From: Desulfobacteraceae bacterium
GTDB taxonomy: Bacteria; Desulfobacterota; Desulfobacteria; Desulfobacterales; Desulfosalsimonadaceae
Length of the DNA stretch: 64,000 bases
Reading direction: 5' to 3'
Assembly: GCA_014237465.1 (NCBI GenBank)
Contig: JABZFM010000026.1
Location: 52,214-116,213 of the forward strand
Shown here: positions 26,513-35,892 of the stretch, in pieces
How the letters are laid out: every line of letters begins with the position of its first letter
Numbering within the stretch: position 1 is the first letter of the stretch
Notes under the pieces: model-generated
The model's database searches: none
Told to the model about the DNA's origin: nothing
What the model saw: the letters and a program-made list of their open reading frames with translations, nothing else
Made by a program: the position numbers and the translations under genes

Positions 26513-27316
26513 TTATTTTCCTTTAAATATTGGCTCTCGTTTTTCAAACATGGCAGTCAATGCTTCCATGTGGTCTTCGGTATTGTGGCACAAGGCTTGA
26601 TACGCGGCCGACTGATCAAGTAATTGGCGAAGTGTGGATGACTGACCCGCATAAAGCAGACGTTTGGCCATACGGAGTGCTTCCGGCGGCTTGGCAGCTA
26701 TCTTTTCCCCCAGCTCAAAGGCGGCTTCCAGTAATTGATCATGAGCGACCATATCATTAACCAGACCGATGTCAGATGCTTTTGCCGCGTCAATGACTTC
26801 CCCGGTAAACGTCATTTCACAGGCCCGGGCCATGCCCACAGCACGGGGCAGAAAATAGGCTCCGCCGTCGCCGGGAATCAGCCCCACGGAAAGAAAAGTT
26901 TCTCCGAACTTTGCTTTCTCAGACGCAATTCGCATGTCACACATTAAGGCCAGGTCACACCCTGCCCCAATGGCAGGACCGTTGACTGCGGCAATGGTGG
27001 GTACGGCAACTTCATGAACAGCCAAAGGAATACGCTGAATATTCTTCCGGTAATTTTCCATCAACTGGGCTGGCGTACCGCTGAACATGCTTTTTTTGCC
27101 CACCATATCTTTTACATTACCGCCGGCTGAAAACGCGGGGTCTTTTGCGGTAATAATAAGCACATTGATTGACATGTCGTTGTTGACGAGTTGGCAGGCT
27201 GTTTCTATCTCTTCGATAATTTGAAGGCTTGAAATCGCATTTCGATTTTCCGGCCGATTTAACGTCAGGGTAGCAATACGATTTTTCTTTTCAAACAGAA
27301 TTTCATTAAAGTCCAT
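26513..27316 (-). CDS. Enoyl-CoA hydratase/isomerase family protein
   Basis: A 267-residue crotonase. Oxyanion-hole segments are AFSAGGNVKDM and NGPAIGAGCDLALMCDMRIAS. FGETFLSVGLIPGDGGAYFLPRAVG keeps the first catalytic Glu, and CEMTFTGE has an acidic residue at the second position. It therefore could hydrate an enoyl-CoA. It stands alone on the minus strand between the AOR 2 unit and an ATC-hydrolase-like gene, with a palindromic repeat upstream. Its precise substrate is not evident. Confidence 0.85.
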   Translation of the reverse strand: MDFNEILFEKKNRIATLTLNRPENRNAISSLQIIEEIETACQLVNNDMSINVLIITAKDPAFSAGGNVKDMVGKKSMFSGTPAQLMENYRKNIQRIPLAVHEVAVPTIAAVNGPAIGAGCDLALMCDMRIASEKAKFGETFLSVGLIPGDGGAYFLPRAVGMARACEMTFTGEVIDAAKASDIGLVNDMVAHDQLLEAAFELGEKIAAKPPEALRMAKRLLYAGQSSTLRQLLDQSAAYQALCHNTEDHMEALTAMFEKREPIFKGK

Positions 27317-27411
27317 TCAATCACCTTCAATTGTCATGTTTAATTTATCGGGAAAGAATCCCGACCTGCAATTTATTATACCGTTAATTATGAAGATATT
27401 TGAAATTAACT

Positions 27412-27538
27412 GATGGCTAAGTTAAAAGTTTCATATACAAGGCGTAATTATTTTTCAGACAAGAAATCATACATGTAGTATCTTGAATGACTGAAAAATA
27501 ATTATAACGCAGTAGATGGGACTTTTTACGACGCCATC
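27412..27538. repeat. Intergenic palindromic element (family B), copy 1
   Basis: Begins GATGGCTAAGTTAAAAGT and ends ACTTTTTACGACGCCATC, with AAGGCG and ATAACGC cores and a central ACATGTAGTATCTTGA. A second copy in the opposite orientation lies at 30499-30625 and is clearly homologous along its length. It overlaps the stop codon of the ATC-hydrolase-like gene. Confidence 0.75.
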
Positions 27539-28283
27539 ATGAATTAATCTTAAACCGCCATGCACAGTACCATTCCTCCGGGTGTTTATCCGGGGGACAT
27601 CCGATACATTCAGTGCTGATACAGTCATCAATGGATCTTGCAAAATAGGTGTATTCAACCATACCGCCCGATTTACAGGGATAATCGTCTAAGCCCTTTC
27701 GCTTGCGTGCCGACTGAACCCGGCAGTCATTCATCTGAAACACAAAACTGTCCGGGCCTTCATCAACAATCGACTGTACATTGATATTTGCGTAAACCCG
27801 GAATCCCAAAGCTTTTTTCAGGCCCTCGAGTCCGGGATGCGTGGGCATGTTTAAAAATTTCTTAATAGACCATGCCTCAAACGGTGAAAACTGTGCCCAT
27901 GCGGAGTCATTACAGCGCTTGGCATCGTTCATGCCATGCGCAAACTCTACCGCCTGAAACCAGACACCGTCGTTGACCAGCCAGTTGGCAGACACACTGT
28001 CCATCAACTCCAGCAGAGATTCACGGGACAAGTTCGTTAAGACTGCGGGCAGACCATTTTTCATTTCAAAACCCAGTGTTTTCGACAACCGGCTCATCTG
28101 GATTTTCAGCCCCCGGGCGGTGGCTTCATCTAAAACAGCCAGCGCTTTTTCCATTCCCATCTGATGTTTGACTTCCGTAAACCACAGGGAATAATGGATA
28201 ACAATCCGTTGAAACAGGTTGACAATATATTGTGCGAGTTCTTTGTTGTTCAGGTCATTAGGGGTCTCAGGCCGGTCTGACAC
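27537..28283 (-). CDS. L-2-amino-thiazoline-4-carboxylic acid hydrolase-like (DUF6125) protein
   Basis: A 248-residue cytoplasmic protein. The C-terminal half has the cysteine-rich pattern DYPCKSGGMVEYTYFARSIDDC...CIGCPPD...WYCAWRF recalled from ATC-hydrolase-like proteins of anaerobes; the N-terminal half is helical (ELAQYIVNLFQRIVIHYSLWFTEVKHQMG). The start is a GTG with a ggaaatt site. In these bacteria such proteins sit near acyl-CoA genes, and their real role is unsettled. Family call by memory of the Cys pattern. Confidence 0.6.
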   Translation of the reverse strand: MSDRPETPNDLNNKELAQYIVNLFQRIVIHYSLWFTEVKHQMGMEKALAVLDEATARGLKIQMSRLSKTLGFEMKNGLPAVLTNLSRESLLELMDSVSANWLVNDGVWFQAVEFAHGMNDAKRCNDSAWAQFSPFEAWSIKKFLNMPTHPGLEGLKKALGFRVYANINVQSIVDEGPDSFVFQMNDCRVQSARKRKGLDDYPCKSGGMVEYTYFARSIDDCISTECIGCPPDKHPEEWYCAWRFKINS

Positions 28284-28354
28284 GATTTAATTTCCTTTTC
28301 ATATTTACGATAAAAATTTTATTACCGGTCAATTCCATTAATTCATGACTTAAC

Positions 28355-28502
28355 AAGTTGTTGAAAAACGTTATGAGCGTCGGCCAAAGCTAAAATCTGG
28401 CACGGCAAAATTGACGCGAAAAAGCGGAGTTTATGCCTATAAATGAGCATTTTGAGCGTCAATTTTAACGCCGTATGGCCAAACGCAATAGTTTTTCAAC
28501 TT
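28355..28502. repeat. Intergenic palindromic element (family C)
   Basis: Outer arms AAGTTGTTGAAAAAC (28355-28369) and GTTTTTCAACTT (28491-28502). The inner right arm GTCAATTTTAACGCCGTATGGCC recurs in reverse orientation near 63270. Lies directly after the acetoacetyl-CoA synthetase stop. Confidence 0.65.
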
Positions 28503-28506
28503 CCTG

Positions 28507-30462
28507 TTAATCAGTTTGCAGTTCTACAATCCCAGCGTAAAAATCAAGCGCCTCCGGGTTCTTCAAAGCATCTTTATTTAATACCGGCTTGTTCTCAACC
28601 ATTTTTTTGACCGCCAGTTCGACTTTTTTCATATTCAACGTATAGGGAATATCCGGAACCGCGATAATCTTTGCCGGCACATGCCGGGGGGACGCATTGG
28701 AACGAATCAGGGTCTTTATCTTATGTTTTATTGCGTCGGTTAATTCAATCCCGTCCGACATCATCACAAACAAGATCACCCGGACATCGTTTTTCCAGTT
28801 CTGCCCGATAACGATACTGTCTTCAATTTCATCCATCTGTTCGACCTGCCGATAGATTTCAGCCGTTCCGATCCGGACGCCGCCGGGATTTAATGTGGTA
28901 TCCGAACGTCCGTAGATCTTTACGCTCCCGCGTTCATTGATTTCAATATAATCCCCATGACGCCAGATATTGGGGTATACGTCAAAATAGGCGTTATTAT
29001 ATTTTTTCCCATCCGGATCATCCCAAAAATAAATGGGCATGGAAGGAAACGGCGTGGTACAGACCAGTTCTCCCTGGTAACCGATCACCGGCTTAGCGTT
29101 ATCATCAAACGCTTCGACCTTCATGCCAAGGCCGCGGCATTGCAGTTCGCCGATATAAACCGGGGCCATGGGATTTCCCAGTGCGAAACAGCCGTTTAAA
29201 TCCGTTCCGCCGGAAATGGACGACAGCTGCAGGTCCGACTTGATGGCATCATAAACATATTCAAACCCTTCTTCCGACAACGGCGAACCGGTTGACAGAA
29301 CGGCCCTTAAAGCGCTTAAATCATATTTATCCTTTGGCCGAAAACCGGTATTTCTCAAAGCGGAAATATAACCGGCGCTGGTGCCGAAAACAGTAATTTT
29401 TTCATCTTCCGCCATTTGCCATAAAACGCCCGGATCCGGGTGAAAGGGGTTACCGTCAAACAAGACAATTGATGCCCCCACTGACAAAGCACTGGTCAGC
29501 CAATTCCACATCATCCAGCCGCAGGTGGTAAAATAAAATATCACATCATCGCGTTTTAAGTCCGTGTGCAGCAGCAGTTCCTTCATGTGATTGATGAGTA
29601 TGCCGGAACTGCTCTGAACCATGCACTTAGGCAGTCCCGTGGTTCCTGACGAATACATAACATACAGGGGATGATCTGCTGGAAGCTGTTCAAATTCAAT
29701 GGAAAGTCCGGATTCAGAAGACTTAAAATCATCAAACAAGACCGCTTTATCTATTCCTGATATATCCGGTTGATCCTGAGTATACGGCACTACCACCATT
29801 TTTTCCACAGACGGAAGCTGTTTGACGATTTCGCTGATCCGTTGCAGACAATCCAGGGCCTTGCCTTTGAACCAATACCCGTCTGCGGTAAACAATACTT
29901 TGGGGGCGATTTGACCGAATCGGTCCATGACCCCTTTAATACCGAAATCCGGTGAACAGGAAGACCATGTCGCGCCCAGACTGGTGGCAGCCAGCATGGA
30001 AATGATCGAGTGCGGCATATTCGGCATAAAACCGACCACGCGGTCACCCGTCTGAACTCCCATTTTTTTCAATGATGCTGCAACACGGGCAACCTCATCA
30101 TAAAGTTCTGCGTACGTAATGCGAACTGTTGCCTGGGTTTCACCTTTGAAAACAATTGCAATCCGATCATCACGATAACGCAATAAATTTTCGGCAAAAT
30201 TAAGACGTGCGCCTTCAAACCATTTGTTTCCGGGCATTTTATCTGTATGATCCACCACCCGATCGTAAAATTTTGAAGATCTAATTTCAGCAAAATCCCA
30301 CATGGAAGCCCAGAAATCGGAAATATTTGTGACCGACCATTGATACAGTTCAGCATAATTATTTAAATTCAAGCCGTAACGATCATTAACAAACCAAATA
30401 AACCTAAACAGGTTGGATCGCTTGATTCTTTCCTCAGACGGTTGCCAGAGCATCTTGGACAT
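28507..30462 (-). CDS. Acetoacetyl-CoA synthetase
   Basis: A 651-residue ANL-family ligase. The N-terminal MLWQPSEERIKRSNLFRFIWFVNDRYGLNLNNYAELYQWSV and FWASMWDF are diagnostic of acetoacetyl-CoA synthetases, with the AMP-binding loop YSSGTTGLPKCMVQ near residue 268 and the C-terminal hinge YGRSDTTLNPGGVRIG near 520. It activates acetoacetate, a product of HMG-CoA lyase, with ATP and CoA. ATG 30462 (MSKMLW) is chosen over ATG 30480 because AGAAGGA then sits 8 nt upstream. A terminator separates it from the lyase-like gene, so it has its own transcript. Confidence 0.9.
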   Translation of the reverse strand: MSKMLWQPSEERIKRSNLFRFIWFVNDRYGLNLNNYAELYQWSVTNISDFWASMWDFAEIRSSKFYDRVVDHTDKMPGNKWFEGARLNFAENLLRYRDDRIAIVFKGETQATVRITYAELYDEVARVAASLKKMGVQTGDRVVGFMPNMPHSIISMLAATSLGATWSSCSPDFGIKGVMDRFGQIAPKVLFTADGYWFKGKALDCLQRISEIVKQLPSVEKMVVVPYTQDQPDISGIDKAVLFDDFKSSESGLSIEFEQLPADHPLYVMYSSGTTGLPKCMVQSSSGILINHMKELLLHTDLKRDDVIFYFTTCGWMMWNWLTSALSVGASIVLFDGNPFHPDPGVLWQMAEDEKITVFGTSAGYISALRNTGFRPKDKYDLSALRAVLSTGSPLSEEGFEYVYDAIKSDLQLSSISGGTDLNGCFALGNPMAPVYIGELQCRGLGMKVEAFDDNAKPVIGYQGELVCTTPFPSMPIYFWDDPDGKKYNNAYFDVYPNIWRHGDYIEINERGSVKIYGRSDTTLNPGGVRIGTAEIYRQVEQMDEIEDSIVIGQNWKNDVRVILFVMMSDGIELTDAIKHKIKTLIRSNASPRHVPAKIIAVPDIPYTLNMKKVELAVKKMVENKPVLNKDALKNPEALDFYAGIVELQTD

Positions 30463-30498
30463 GATTTTAATCCTTCTCATTTGTGTGTGAAAAGAACT

Positions 30499-30625
30499 GA
30501 TGGCGTCGTTAAAAGTCCCATCTACTGCGTTATAGCAGTTCTTCAGGCACTCAAGATACTACATGTATAATTTCGAGTCTGAAAAACCACTACGCCTTGT
30601 ATATGGAACTGTTAACTTAGCCATC
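30499..30625. repeat. Intergenic palindromic element (family B), copy 2
   Basis: Reverse-complement relative of 27412-27538 along the whole length, including ACATGTA in the centre and GATGGCGTCGTTAAAAGT at one end. It lies 37 bp upstream of the acetoacetyl-CoA synthetase start, so it sits in the promoter region. Confidence 0.75.
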
Positions 30626-30739
30626 CTGCTACTTTTTCCGGGATCATCAAGAACTGCCTCTATTGATCTTGTTTCTTCAGAAGAAGTCCAGAAGAAGAAT
30701 TGATCAAAAGAGGTAACTTGCAAATTTCAATAATCAAAT

Positions 30740-30776
30740 TTTTTTAAGCAGTACTCAACAGTACTGCTTAAAAAAT
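30740..30776. terminator. Terminator of the liu-like operon
   Basis: AAGCAGTACT (30746-30755) pairs perfectly with AGTACTGCTT (30760-30769) around a 4-nt loop, flanked by T and A runs. It ends the minus-strand transcript just after the HMG-CoA-lyase-like gene. Confidence 0.85.
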
Positions 30777-30787
30777 AGGATAAGTTA

Positions 30788-31810
30788 CTATGATCGTCGT
30801 CCCGTCAACTCTTTCGGAATACGACCGGTATGAGCGCTCTCGGAACGCAAACGCCTGCCCAAAATCTTTTCTAACATACAGCCGGTTTTTAACACACGAT
30901 CCACATCAAGTGCGGTATCTATCCCCATTTCATCCATCATGACCACCATATCCTCGGTAGACACCAGCCCGGCGATGGTCGGATCTTTATAATAGTATGA
31001 ACCTGTCCCGGCAACCGGCACCCCATCAACAAAGTTTGCAGGCTGGCCGCCGGTACCGCCCAATGTAGATTCAAAATGCGTGATGCCGGCCTGAAGCGAT
31101 GCCAGTACATTGGCAAGCCCCCATCCGCGGGTCACATGAAAATGAGCGATATGCAGCGCAGGATTCGGAATGGCATCTAATATCATGGAAAAATATTCAT
31201 AAACTTTATTGGGCGGCGCTGAGCCGTCATGGTCCGCGTGTTCGATATCATCCGCACCGATATCCAGCCACCGCTGGGTAAATTCTACCGCCTTTTTCAG
31301 CTCGGTGGGTCCTTCAATAGGACATCCCCAAATCGTACTCACGGTGCCACAGACCTTCATGCCGGCATCATGGGCTTTGGGAATATAGGCTTCACACATT
31401 TTCCAGTATTCTTCCAGAGACACCCCTGAATTTACTTTATGATGGGATTCACTGGTGGATACCATAAACAGTATACGATCCGGTCCTGCGCCGCGTTTTT
31501 TTGCTTCAATGGCTCGATCAACCGCCCGTTCACGGATGGTTATAGACGTTGTTTCCACCTCATCTAACAGATGCTTGACTTTTCTGCTTTTATACAGTTT
31601 CTCATATAATTCATCTGCGTCTTTGAATTGCGGCATGCCTTTCGGATTGCCGAAATTGGAAACTTCAATCCGTTTAAACCCGGAAAGAATCAACTCCTCA
31701 AGCGTCCAGAGCTTTGCGTCCGTTGAAACAAACTGCTCTTCATGCTGAAAACCATCTCTTACAGTAATATCACCCAATACAACATTTTTTGGATACTTTA
31801 ATTCGGACAT
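30788..31810 (-). CDS. HMG-CoA lyase-like aldolase with altered active-site loop
   Basis: A 340-residue HMGL/pyruvate-carboxyltransferase-fold enzyme. DITVRDGFQHE gives the metal-binding Asp and substrate Arg, and HIAHFHVTRGWGLANV the two metal His (223, 225). The catalytic loop, normally GGLGGCPYA, is GGTGGQPAN, so the key Cys is Gln256, and a ~15-residue insertion follows. It lies in order in a leucine-type operon, so an HMG-CoA or related 3-hydroxy-3-methylacyl-CoA cleavage is expected, but chemistry may differ. A clear terminator follows. Confidence 0.8.
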   Translation of the reverse strand: MSELKYPKNVVLGDITVRDGFQHEEQFVSTDAKLWTLEELILSGFKRIEVSNFGNPKGMPQFKDADELYEKLYKSRKVKHLLDEVETTSITIRERAVDRAIEAKKRGAGPDRILFMVSTSESHHKVNSGVSLEEYWKMCEAYIPKAHDAGMKVCGTVSTIWGCPIEGPTELKKAVEFTQRWLDIGADDIEHADHDGSAPPNKVYEYFSMILDAIPNPALHIAHFHVTRGWGLANVLASLQAGITHFESTLGGTGGQPANFVDGVPVAGTGSYYYKDPTIAGLVSTEDMVVMMDEMGIDTALDVDRVLKTGCMLEKILGRRLRSESAHTGRIPKELTGRRS

Positions 31811-31874
31811 AATACCCCCATTAAAAAATTAGAAATTAATAATTAAAAATTACGAATTTAAAAAAAATTATAAC

Positions 31875-32075
31875 TCATGTATTTTGATTTTTCATTGTTT
31901 TTAGAATGCTTCCAATAATCTTTTGTAACTCGATACAATGATTAAGCAGTGAATCTGCCTTTTGACTATTTAAATAATTGCTGTCTCGCAAAAGACGAAT
32001 CCAATAATGTGTTTCTCTTGCCTCTTTGTATGCAATGCTGAGTAATGATATTATCTTTTTTCACAATTTATCCAT
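31875..32075 (-). pseudogene. Internally deleted four-helix-bundle (23S rRNA intervening-sequence type) protein
   Basis: On the minus strand ATG at 32073 gives MDKL and then a stop; a shifted frame continues ISLLSIAYKEARETHYWIRLLRDSNYL...DSLLNHCIELQKIIGSILKTMKNQ to a TGA at 31875. The tail is the characteristic C-terminal half of the four-helix-bundle family (TIGR02436-type). The middle of the gene is missing. It lies between the carboxylase and lyase genes of the liu-like operon. Confidence 0.7.
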
Positions 32076-32132
32076 TTTGTAGAAATTAAGATCCTTCATT
32101 AATATTCCTAATTCTTAATTCCTAATTCGTAA

Positions 32133-33734
32133 TTAAAACCTAACGTTACCAAACTTTGGTTCCCCAATGGGTTTGAGCAAGCTCACTTCAAGAGCCATGG
32201 CGAGCCAATCCCGGATTTCGGAAAATTTTAATACCCTGTCATTTAAAATTCGAGCCCCGCAGAAGAACGGATGGGCTTCGCCGTCATATTTGTCCATCAT
32301 CTTTTGAAAAAACGCCTGTTTTTCCTCATCCGTCATAGGCTTTCCAGTCACCGCACGCTTTCGTTCTTCAATTGACAGCAACACACCGCCGGCACTCCTT
32401 CCGCTCATGACCGATGTTCGGCCACGCATGGTTGTAAACAGGAAATTGGGGCGATAGGCCCTGCCGCACATGCCGTAGTTGGCGGCCCCGTTATCCGGGC
32501 CGATGACCATCTGGATTCTCGGTACCTGGGCACAGGAAACGGAACGGACCATATCGGATCCGTACTTGCCGATACCGTTATGTTCTGAATCCGATCCGAC
32601 CATATACCCGGGGGATCCTTGTAAAAAAATAATGGGAAGCTTTTCATGACTGCACCGGACAATCCACTCCGCTGCCTTGCGGGCCGCTTCTTCAAAAATA
32701 ACACCGATTTTGTTGGACGCGATCACGCCTGTTGGTATTCCCTTGATCCGTATCTTTCCGGCCAGAATGTTGTCCCCTCTTCCCGGTGCGTAATGTTCTT
32801 TATATTCGACAAAATAACTGTCATCAGCAATGGTCTTTAATACAGCCCGCCCGTCCATTGTCTGGTTAGTGGATGAAGGGAGCAGATCATAGATGCTGTT
32901 CGGGTCTACCAGGGGCGGCCGTTCTTCGTATCGATGCAGGTGCATTTTCTGAGGCGGTTCCAGAGAAAGGATTTCCCGTACCCTTTCAATGGCATCATCC
33001 TGGCTCTGACAAAAGTGATCGGCCCCGCCGGAAATATGGGTGTGCACCCGAGCACCCCCCAGGTCTTCCGCGGATATCACTTCACCGGTGGCCATTTTGA
33101 CCAGGGGCGGTCCGCCAAGAAAGGAATATGACATCTGATCAATCATCACGGACTGGCATGCCATAAAAACAATATACGCACCGCCGGCAGTGTTGCCGCC
33201 GGTACTTAAGGTAATCTGTTTTAATCCATTGGCAGACATCCGCGCCATATTGTAAAACATGGACCCAAAATGCTGATCATCCGGGAAAACGTCCGCCTGC
33301 ATGGGAAGAAACGCCCCTCCTGAATCAGCAATATATACACAGTTTAAACCGTTTTTCTCAGCAATGGATTGTGCCCGAATATGTTTTTTTAAAGTAATGG
33401 GAAAATAAGTACCGGCCTTGACCCGGCTGTCATTGGCAAAAATCATGGTCCAGTTGCCCTGGATCTTTCCAATGCCGGTAACAACCCCGCCACATGGCAC
33501 ATCGGGCACACCGGGATAATCCATGCCAAATCCGGCAATACTGCTGAGTTCATAAAAGCGGGTGTCCGGATCTGTCAGCTGATCAATCAGTTCACGAACC
33601 GGTTTTTTCCCCTGTTTTCGGAGTTTCTCAATGGCTTTATCCCCCCCCGGGAACATGGCCTGATAGACCCGCTCATCCAATTTCTTTTCTTCATTTACCC
33701 AGTGTTCCCGGCTTTGGTTGGCTGTATCTGTCAT
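32133..33734 (-). CDS. Acyl-CoA carboxylase beta subunit, methylcrotonyl-CoA carboxylase-like
   Basis: A 533-residue carboxyltransferase. SGGAFLPMQADVFPDDQHFGSMFYN, TAGGAYIVFM, FLGGPPLVKMATGE and EDLGGARVHTHISGGADHF follow the MCC beta order; the C-terminal half has GYMVGSDSEHNGIGKYGS and GMCGRAYRPNFLFT. It transfers CO2 from biotin to an enoyl-CoA, normally 3-methylcrotonyl-CoA. The partner biotin carboxylase/carrier subunit is not in this window, so it must come from elsewhere. Ribosome site aaaagga. It follows the hydratase gene in the liu-like operon. Confidence 0.87.
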   Translation of the reverse strand: MTDTANQSREHWVNEEKKLDERVYQAMFPGGDKAIEKLRKQGKKPVRELIDQLTDPDTRFYELSSIAGFGMDYPGVPDVPCGGVVTGIGKIQGNWTMIFANDSRVKAGTYFPITLKKHIRAQSIAEKNGLNCVYIADSGGAFLPMQADVFPDDQHFGSMFYNMARMSANGLKQITLSTGGNTAGGAYIVFMACQSVMIDQMSYSFLGGPPLVKMATGEVISAEDLGGARVHTHISGGADHFCQSQDDAIERVREILSLEPPQKMHLHRYEERPPLVDPNSIYDLLPSSTNQTMDGRAVLKTIADDSYFVEYKEHYAPGRGDNILAGKIRIKGIPTGVIASNKIGVIFEEAARKAAEWIVRCSHEKLPIIFLQGSPGYMVGSDSEHNGIGKYGSDMVRSVSCAQVPRIQMVIGPDNGAANYGMCGRAYRPNFLFTTMRGRTSVMSGRSAGGVLLSIEERKRAVTGKPMTDEEKQAFFQKMMDKYDGEAHPFFCGARILNDRVLKFSEIRDWLAMALEVSLLKPIGEPKFGNVRF

Positions 33735-33777
33735 CGTCGTTCCTTTTCAAATTTTTATGGCTTTTATGAAAAACCGT

Positions 33778-33902
33778 AACAGCAAGGAAAAAAGTTTCAA
33801 ATTCAAGGCGCGCAAATTCTTCATCCATGAGGCGTACTTGAGTACGTTGAATGGATGAAGAATGCTGCGCAACACAGAAGTTGAACTTTTTACGCAGCTG
33901 TT
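33778..33902. repeat. Intergenic imperfect palindrome (family A relative)
   Basis: AACAGC...AAAAAGTTT on the left pairs with AACTTTTTACGCAGCTGTT on the right, and ATTCTTCATCCAT with ATGGATGAAGAAT in the middle. The right arm shares CAGAAGTTGAACTTTTTACG with 10865-11015. It fills the gap between two operon genes and overlaps the hydratase stop. Confidence 0.7.
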
Positions 33903-34683
33903 ATTTGCCTTGGTAGACCGGTTTCCTCTTCTCCCGAAAAGCGGCAAGCCCCTCTAAGCGATCTTCTGTGGGAATGGTGATCCAGTAGGCGTTTGACTCA
34001 ATGGTAAGACCGGTATGCAGGTCAGTTTCAAGGCCCGCGTTGATGGCATACTTGGCCTGCTCTATGGCAATCGGACCGCATTCGCAGATCATTGCCGCCA
34101 TATTTTTTGCTTCATCCATCAAAAGATCCTTTTCGCAGATTTTATTCACCAGGCTAATCTGCAGCGCTTCCTTTGCATCCACCCGGCGGCCGGTAAAAAT
34201 TAATTCTTTTGCCTTGCCCCGGCCAATAAGTCTTGGCAGGCGCTGAGTTCCGCCAGCCCCGGGAATAATTGCAAGACGTGCTTCGGTAAGCCCCATGGTC
34301 GCGTTCATAGCAGCAATCCGGATATCAGCGGCAAGCAAAAGCTCGGTCCCCCCACCCAGTGCAACGCCGTTAACAGCGGCAATCACCGGTTTATTCAACG
34401 ATTCAATACTGGTAAACAACGTGCGGATCGTATAAATAAATTTTTTAACCTCCGGCGGCGTTAACGTGATCCTTTCCTTTAAATCAGCCCCGGCACAGAA
34501 TGCTTTTTCTCCGGCCCCTGTAATAATGACCACCCGGACATCCGGATTAAATCGAATATCTTCAACTGTATCACGTAATGCGTACAAAAGTTCAAAATTC
34601 ACGGAATTCATAATTGCAGGGCGATTCAAGGTCAGAACCGCCACCTGATTTTCAATTTCGACTTGTAAAACTTTTTCAGTCAT
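33901..34683 (-). CDS. Enoyl-CoA hydratase, methylglutaconyl-CoA hydratase-like
   Basis: A 260-residue crotonase with both catalytic Glu positions filled: TMGLTEARLAIIPGAGGTQRLPRLIG and AKELIFTG. KAFCAGADLKER and NGVALGGGTELLLAADIRIAA build the oxyanion hole. The sequence layout resembles AUH-type 3-methylglutaconyl-CoA hydratases, and its place between an acyl-CoA dehydrogenase and an MCC-like carboxylase supports that. 60 bp after the dehydrogenase gene. Confidence 0.87.
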   Translation of the reverse strand: MTEKVLQVEIENQVAVLTLNRPAIMNSVNFELLYALRDTVEDIRFNPDVRVVIITGAGEKAFCAGADLKERITLTPPEVKKFIYTIRTLFTSIESLNKPVIAAVNGVALGGGTELLLAADIRIAAMNATMGLTEARLAIIPGAGGTQRLPRLIGRGKAKELIFTGRRVDAKEALQISLVNKICEKDLLMDEAKNMAAMICECGPIAIEQAKYAINAGLETDLHTGLTIESNAYWITIPTEDRLEGLAAFREKRKPVYQGK

Positions 34684-34743
34684 GACTCCCTCCGCACCAG
34701 TTTAAGGGTAAACAGACAAAAAACTTAAAAATTTGATATTATA

Positions 34744-35892
34744 TCAGCAGCCAATATACCTTGAAATAACAAGCCGCTGAACTTCCGACGTGCCTTCACC
34801 GATATCCAAAAGTTTCTGATCCCGATAAAATCTTTCCACATTGTATTCTTTCATCAGGCCATATCCGCCATGGATCTGGACCGCGTTATTGGCTACCCGT
34901 CCCATCAGTTCCGAACAGTATACTTTTGCCATGGCAGCCTCTTTTTGAAATGAACGTTTATTATCTTTTAACCAGCAGGCTTTATAAAGCAAATTCCGAG
35001 CGCATTCCAGCTCAATGGCCGCGTCAGCGAGCTTGAACGCAATGGCCTGATACTTGGATATCGGTTTTCCAAACTGTTCACGGCTTTTGGCATACTTTAA
35101 CGCCATTTCATAAGCACCCTGCGCACCGCCTAATCCCATGGCGCCAATTGATAACCGACCACCGTCAAGTGTCTGGAGCATCTGATGAAATCCGCTGCCC
35201 TGTTCGCCAAGAATGTTTTCTTTGGGGATACGGACATCATCAAAATAAAGTTCAGCGGTATTGGATGCCCGCCACATCATCTTTTTGTGCATTGGAACGG
35301 CTTTTAAGCCGGGGGTTCCGCGTTCCACCAGAAAGCAGCTGAATTCATTTTTTCCATCCGGTTTTTTGCCGGTTACCGCCTGGACAGTGACTCCCAGCGA
35401 TAAATCACAGGCCGCGTTGGTGATAAAAATCTTAGACCCATTAATCACCCATTCATTACCGTCCAGTACGGCATTTGTTTTACTGCCGCCGGCATCAGAT
35501 CCGGCGGTGGGTTCAGTGAGCCCAAACCCCCACAAGGCATCACCGGTTGAAAGTTTTGGAAGATATTTCTTTTTTTGGGCTTCGGATCCGAAATAATAAA
35601 TCGGACCAATGCCGAGTGAATTGGCGGCCGCGACTGTGGCAGCCTGAGACCCGTCAACGCGGGCAACTTCTTCCACCGCAATAATGTATGAAATATAGTC
35701 AAGTTCCTGTCCCCCATATTTTTCAGAAACAAACATGCCGAAAAGACCGATTTCACCCATTTTTTTTGTCAGGTCATTTGAAAACGTTTCCGTCTCATCG
35801 AGCTCTGCGGCAATGGGCGCGATTTCCTTTTCCGCAAATTTTCGAACCTCTTTTCGAATCATTTCCTGCTGTTTGGCTAAATCAAAGTCCAC
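34744..35892 (-). CDS. Acyl-CoA dehydrogenase
   Basis: A 382-residue FAD enzyme. FAD-binding WGFGLTEPTAGSDAGG is near residue 130, with KKMGMRAS-like KKMMWRASNTAELYFDDV and C-terminal IHGGYGLMKEYNVERFYRD. The catalytic base position in DIGEGTSEVQR is Glu, as in short-chain and 2-methylbutyryl-type enzymes; true isovaleryl-CoA dehydrogenases have a small residue there and use an earlier Glu. GTG start with an aaaggggg site. First gene of the liu-like operon, feeding the hydratase and carboxylase. Confidence 0.9.
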   Translation of the reverse strand: MDFDLAKQQEMIRKEVRKFAEKEIAPIAAELDETETFSNDLTKKMGEIGLFGMFVSEKYGGQELDYISYIIAVEEVARVDGSQAATVAAANSLGIGPIYYFGSEAQKKKYLPKLSTGDALWGFGLTEPTAGSDAGGSKTNAVLDGNEWVINGSKIFITNAACDLSLGVTVQAVTGKKPDGKNEFSCFLVERGTPGLKAVPMHKKMMWRASNTAELYFDDVRIPKENILGEQGSGFHQMLQTLDGGRLSIGAMGLGGAQGAYEMALKYAKSREQFGKPISKYQAIAFKLADAAIELECARNLLYKACWLKDNKRSFQKEAAMAKVYCSELMGRVANNAVQIHGGYGLMKEYNVERFYRDQKLLDIGEGTSEVQRLVISRYIGC

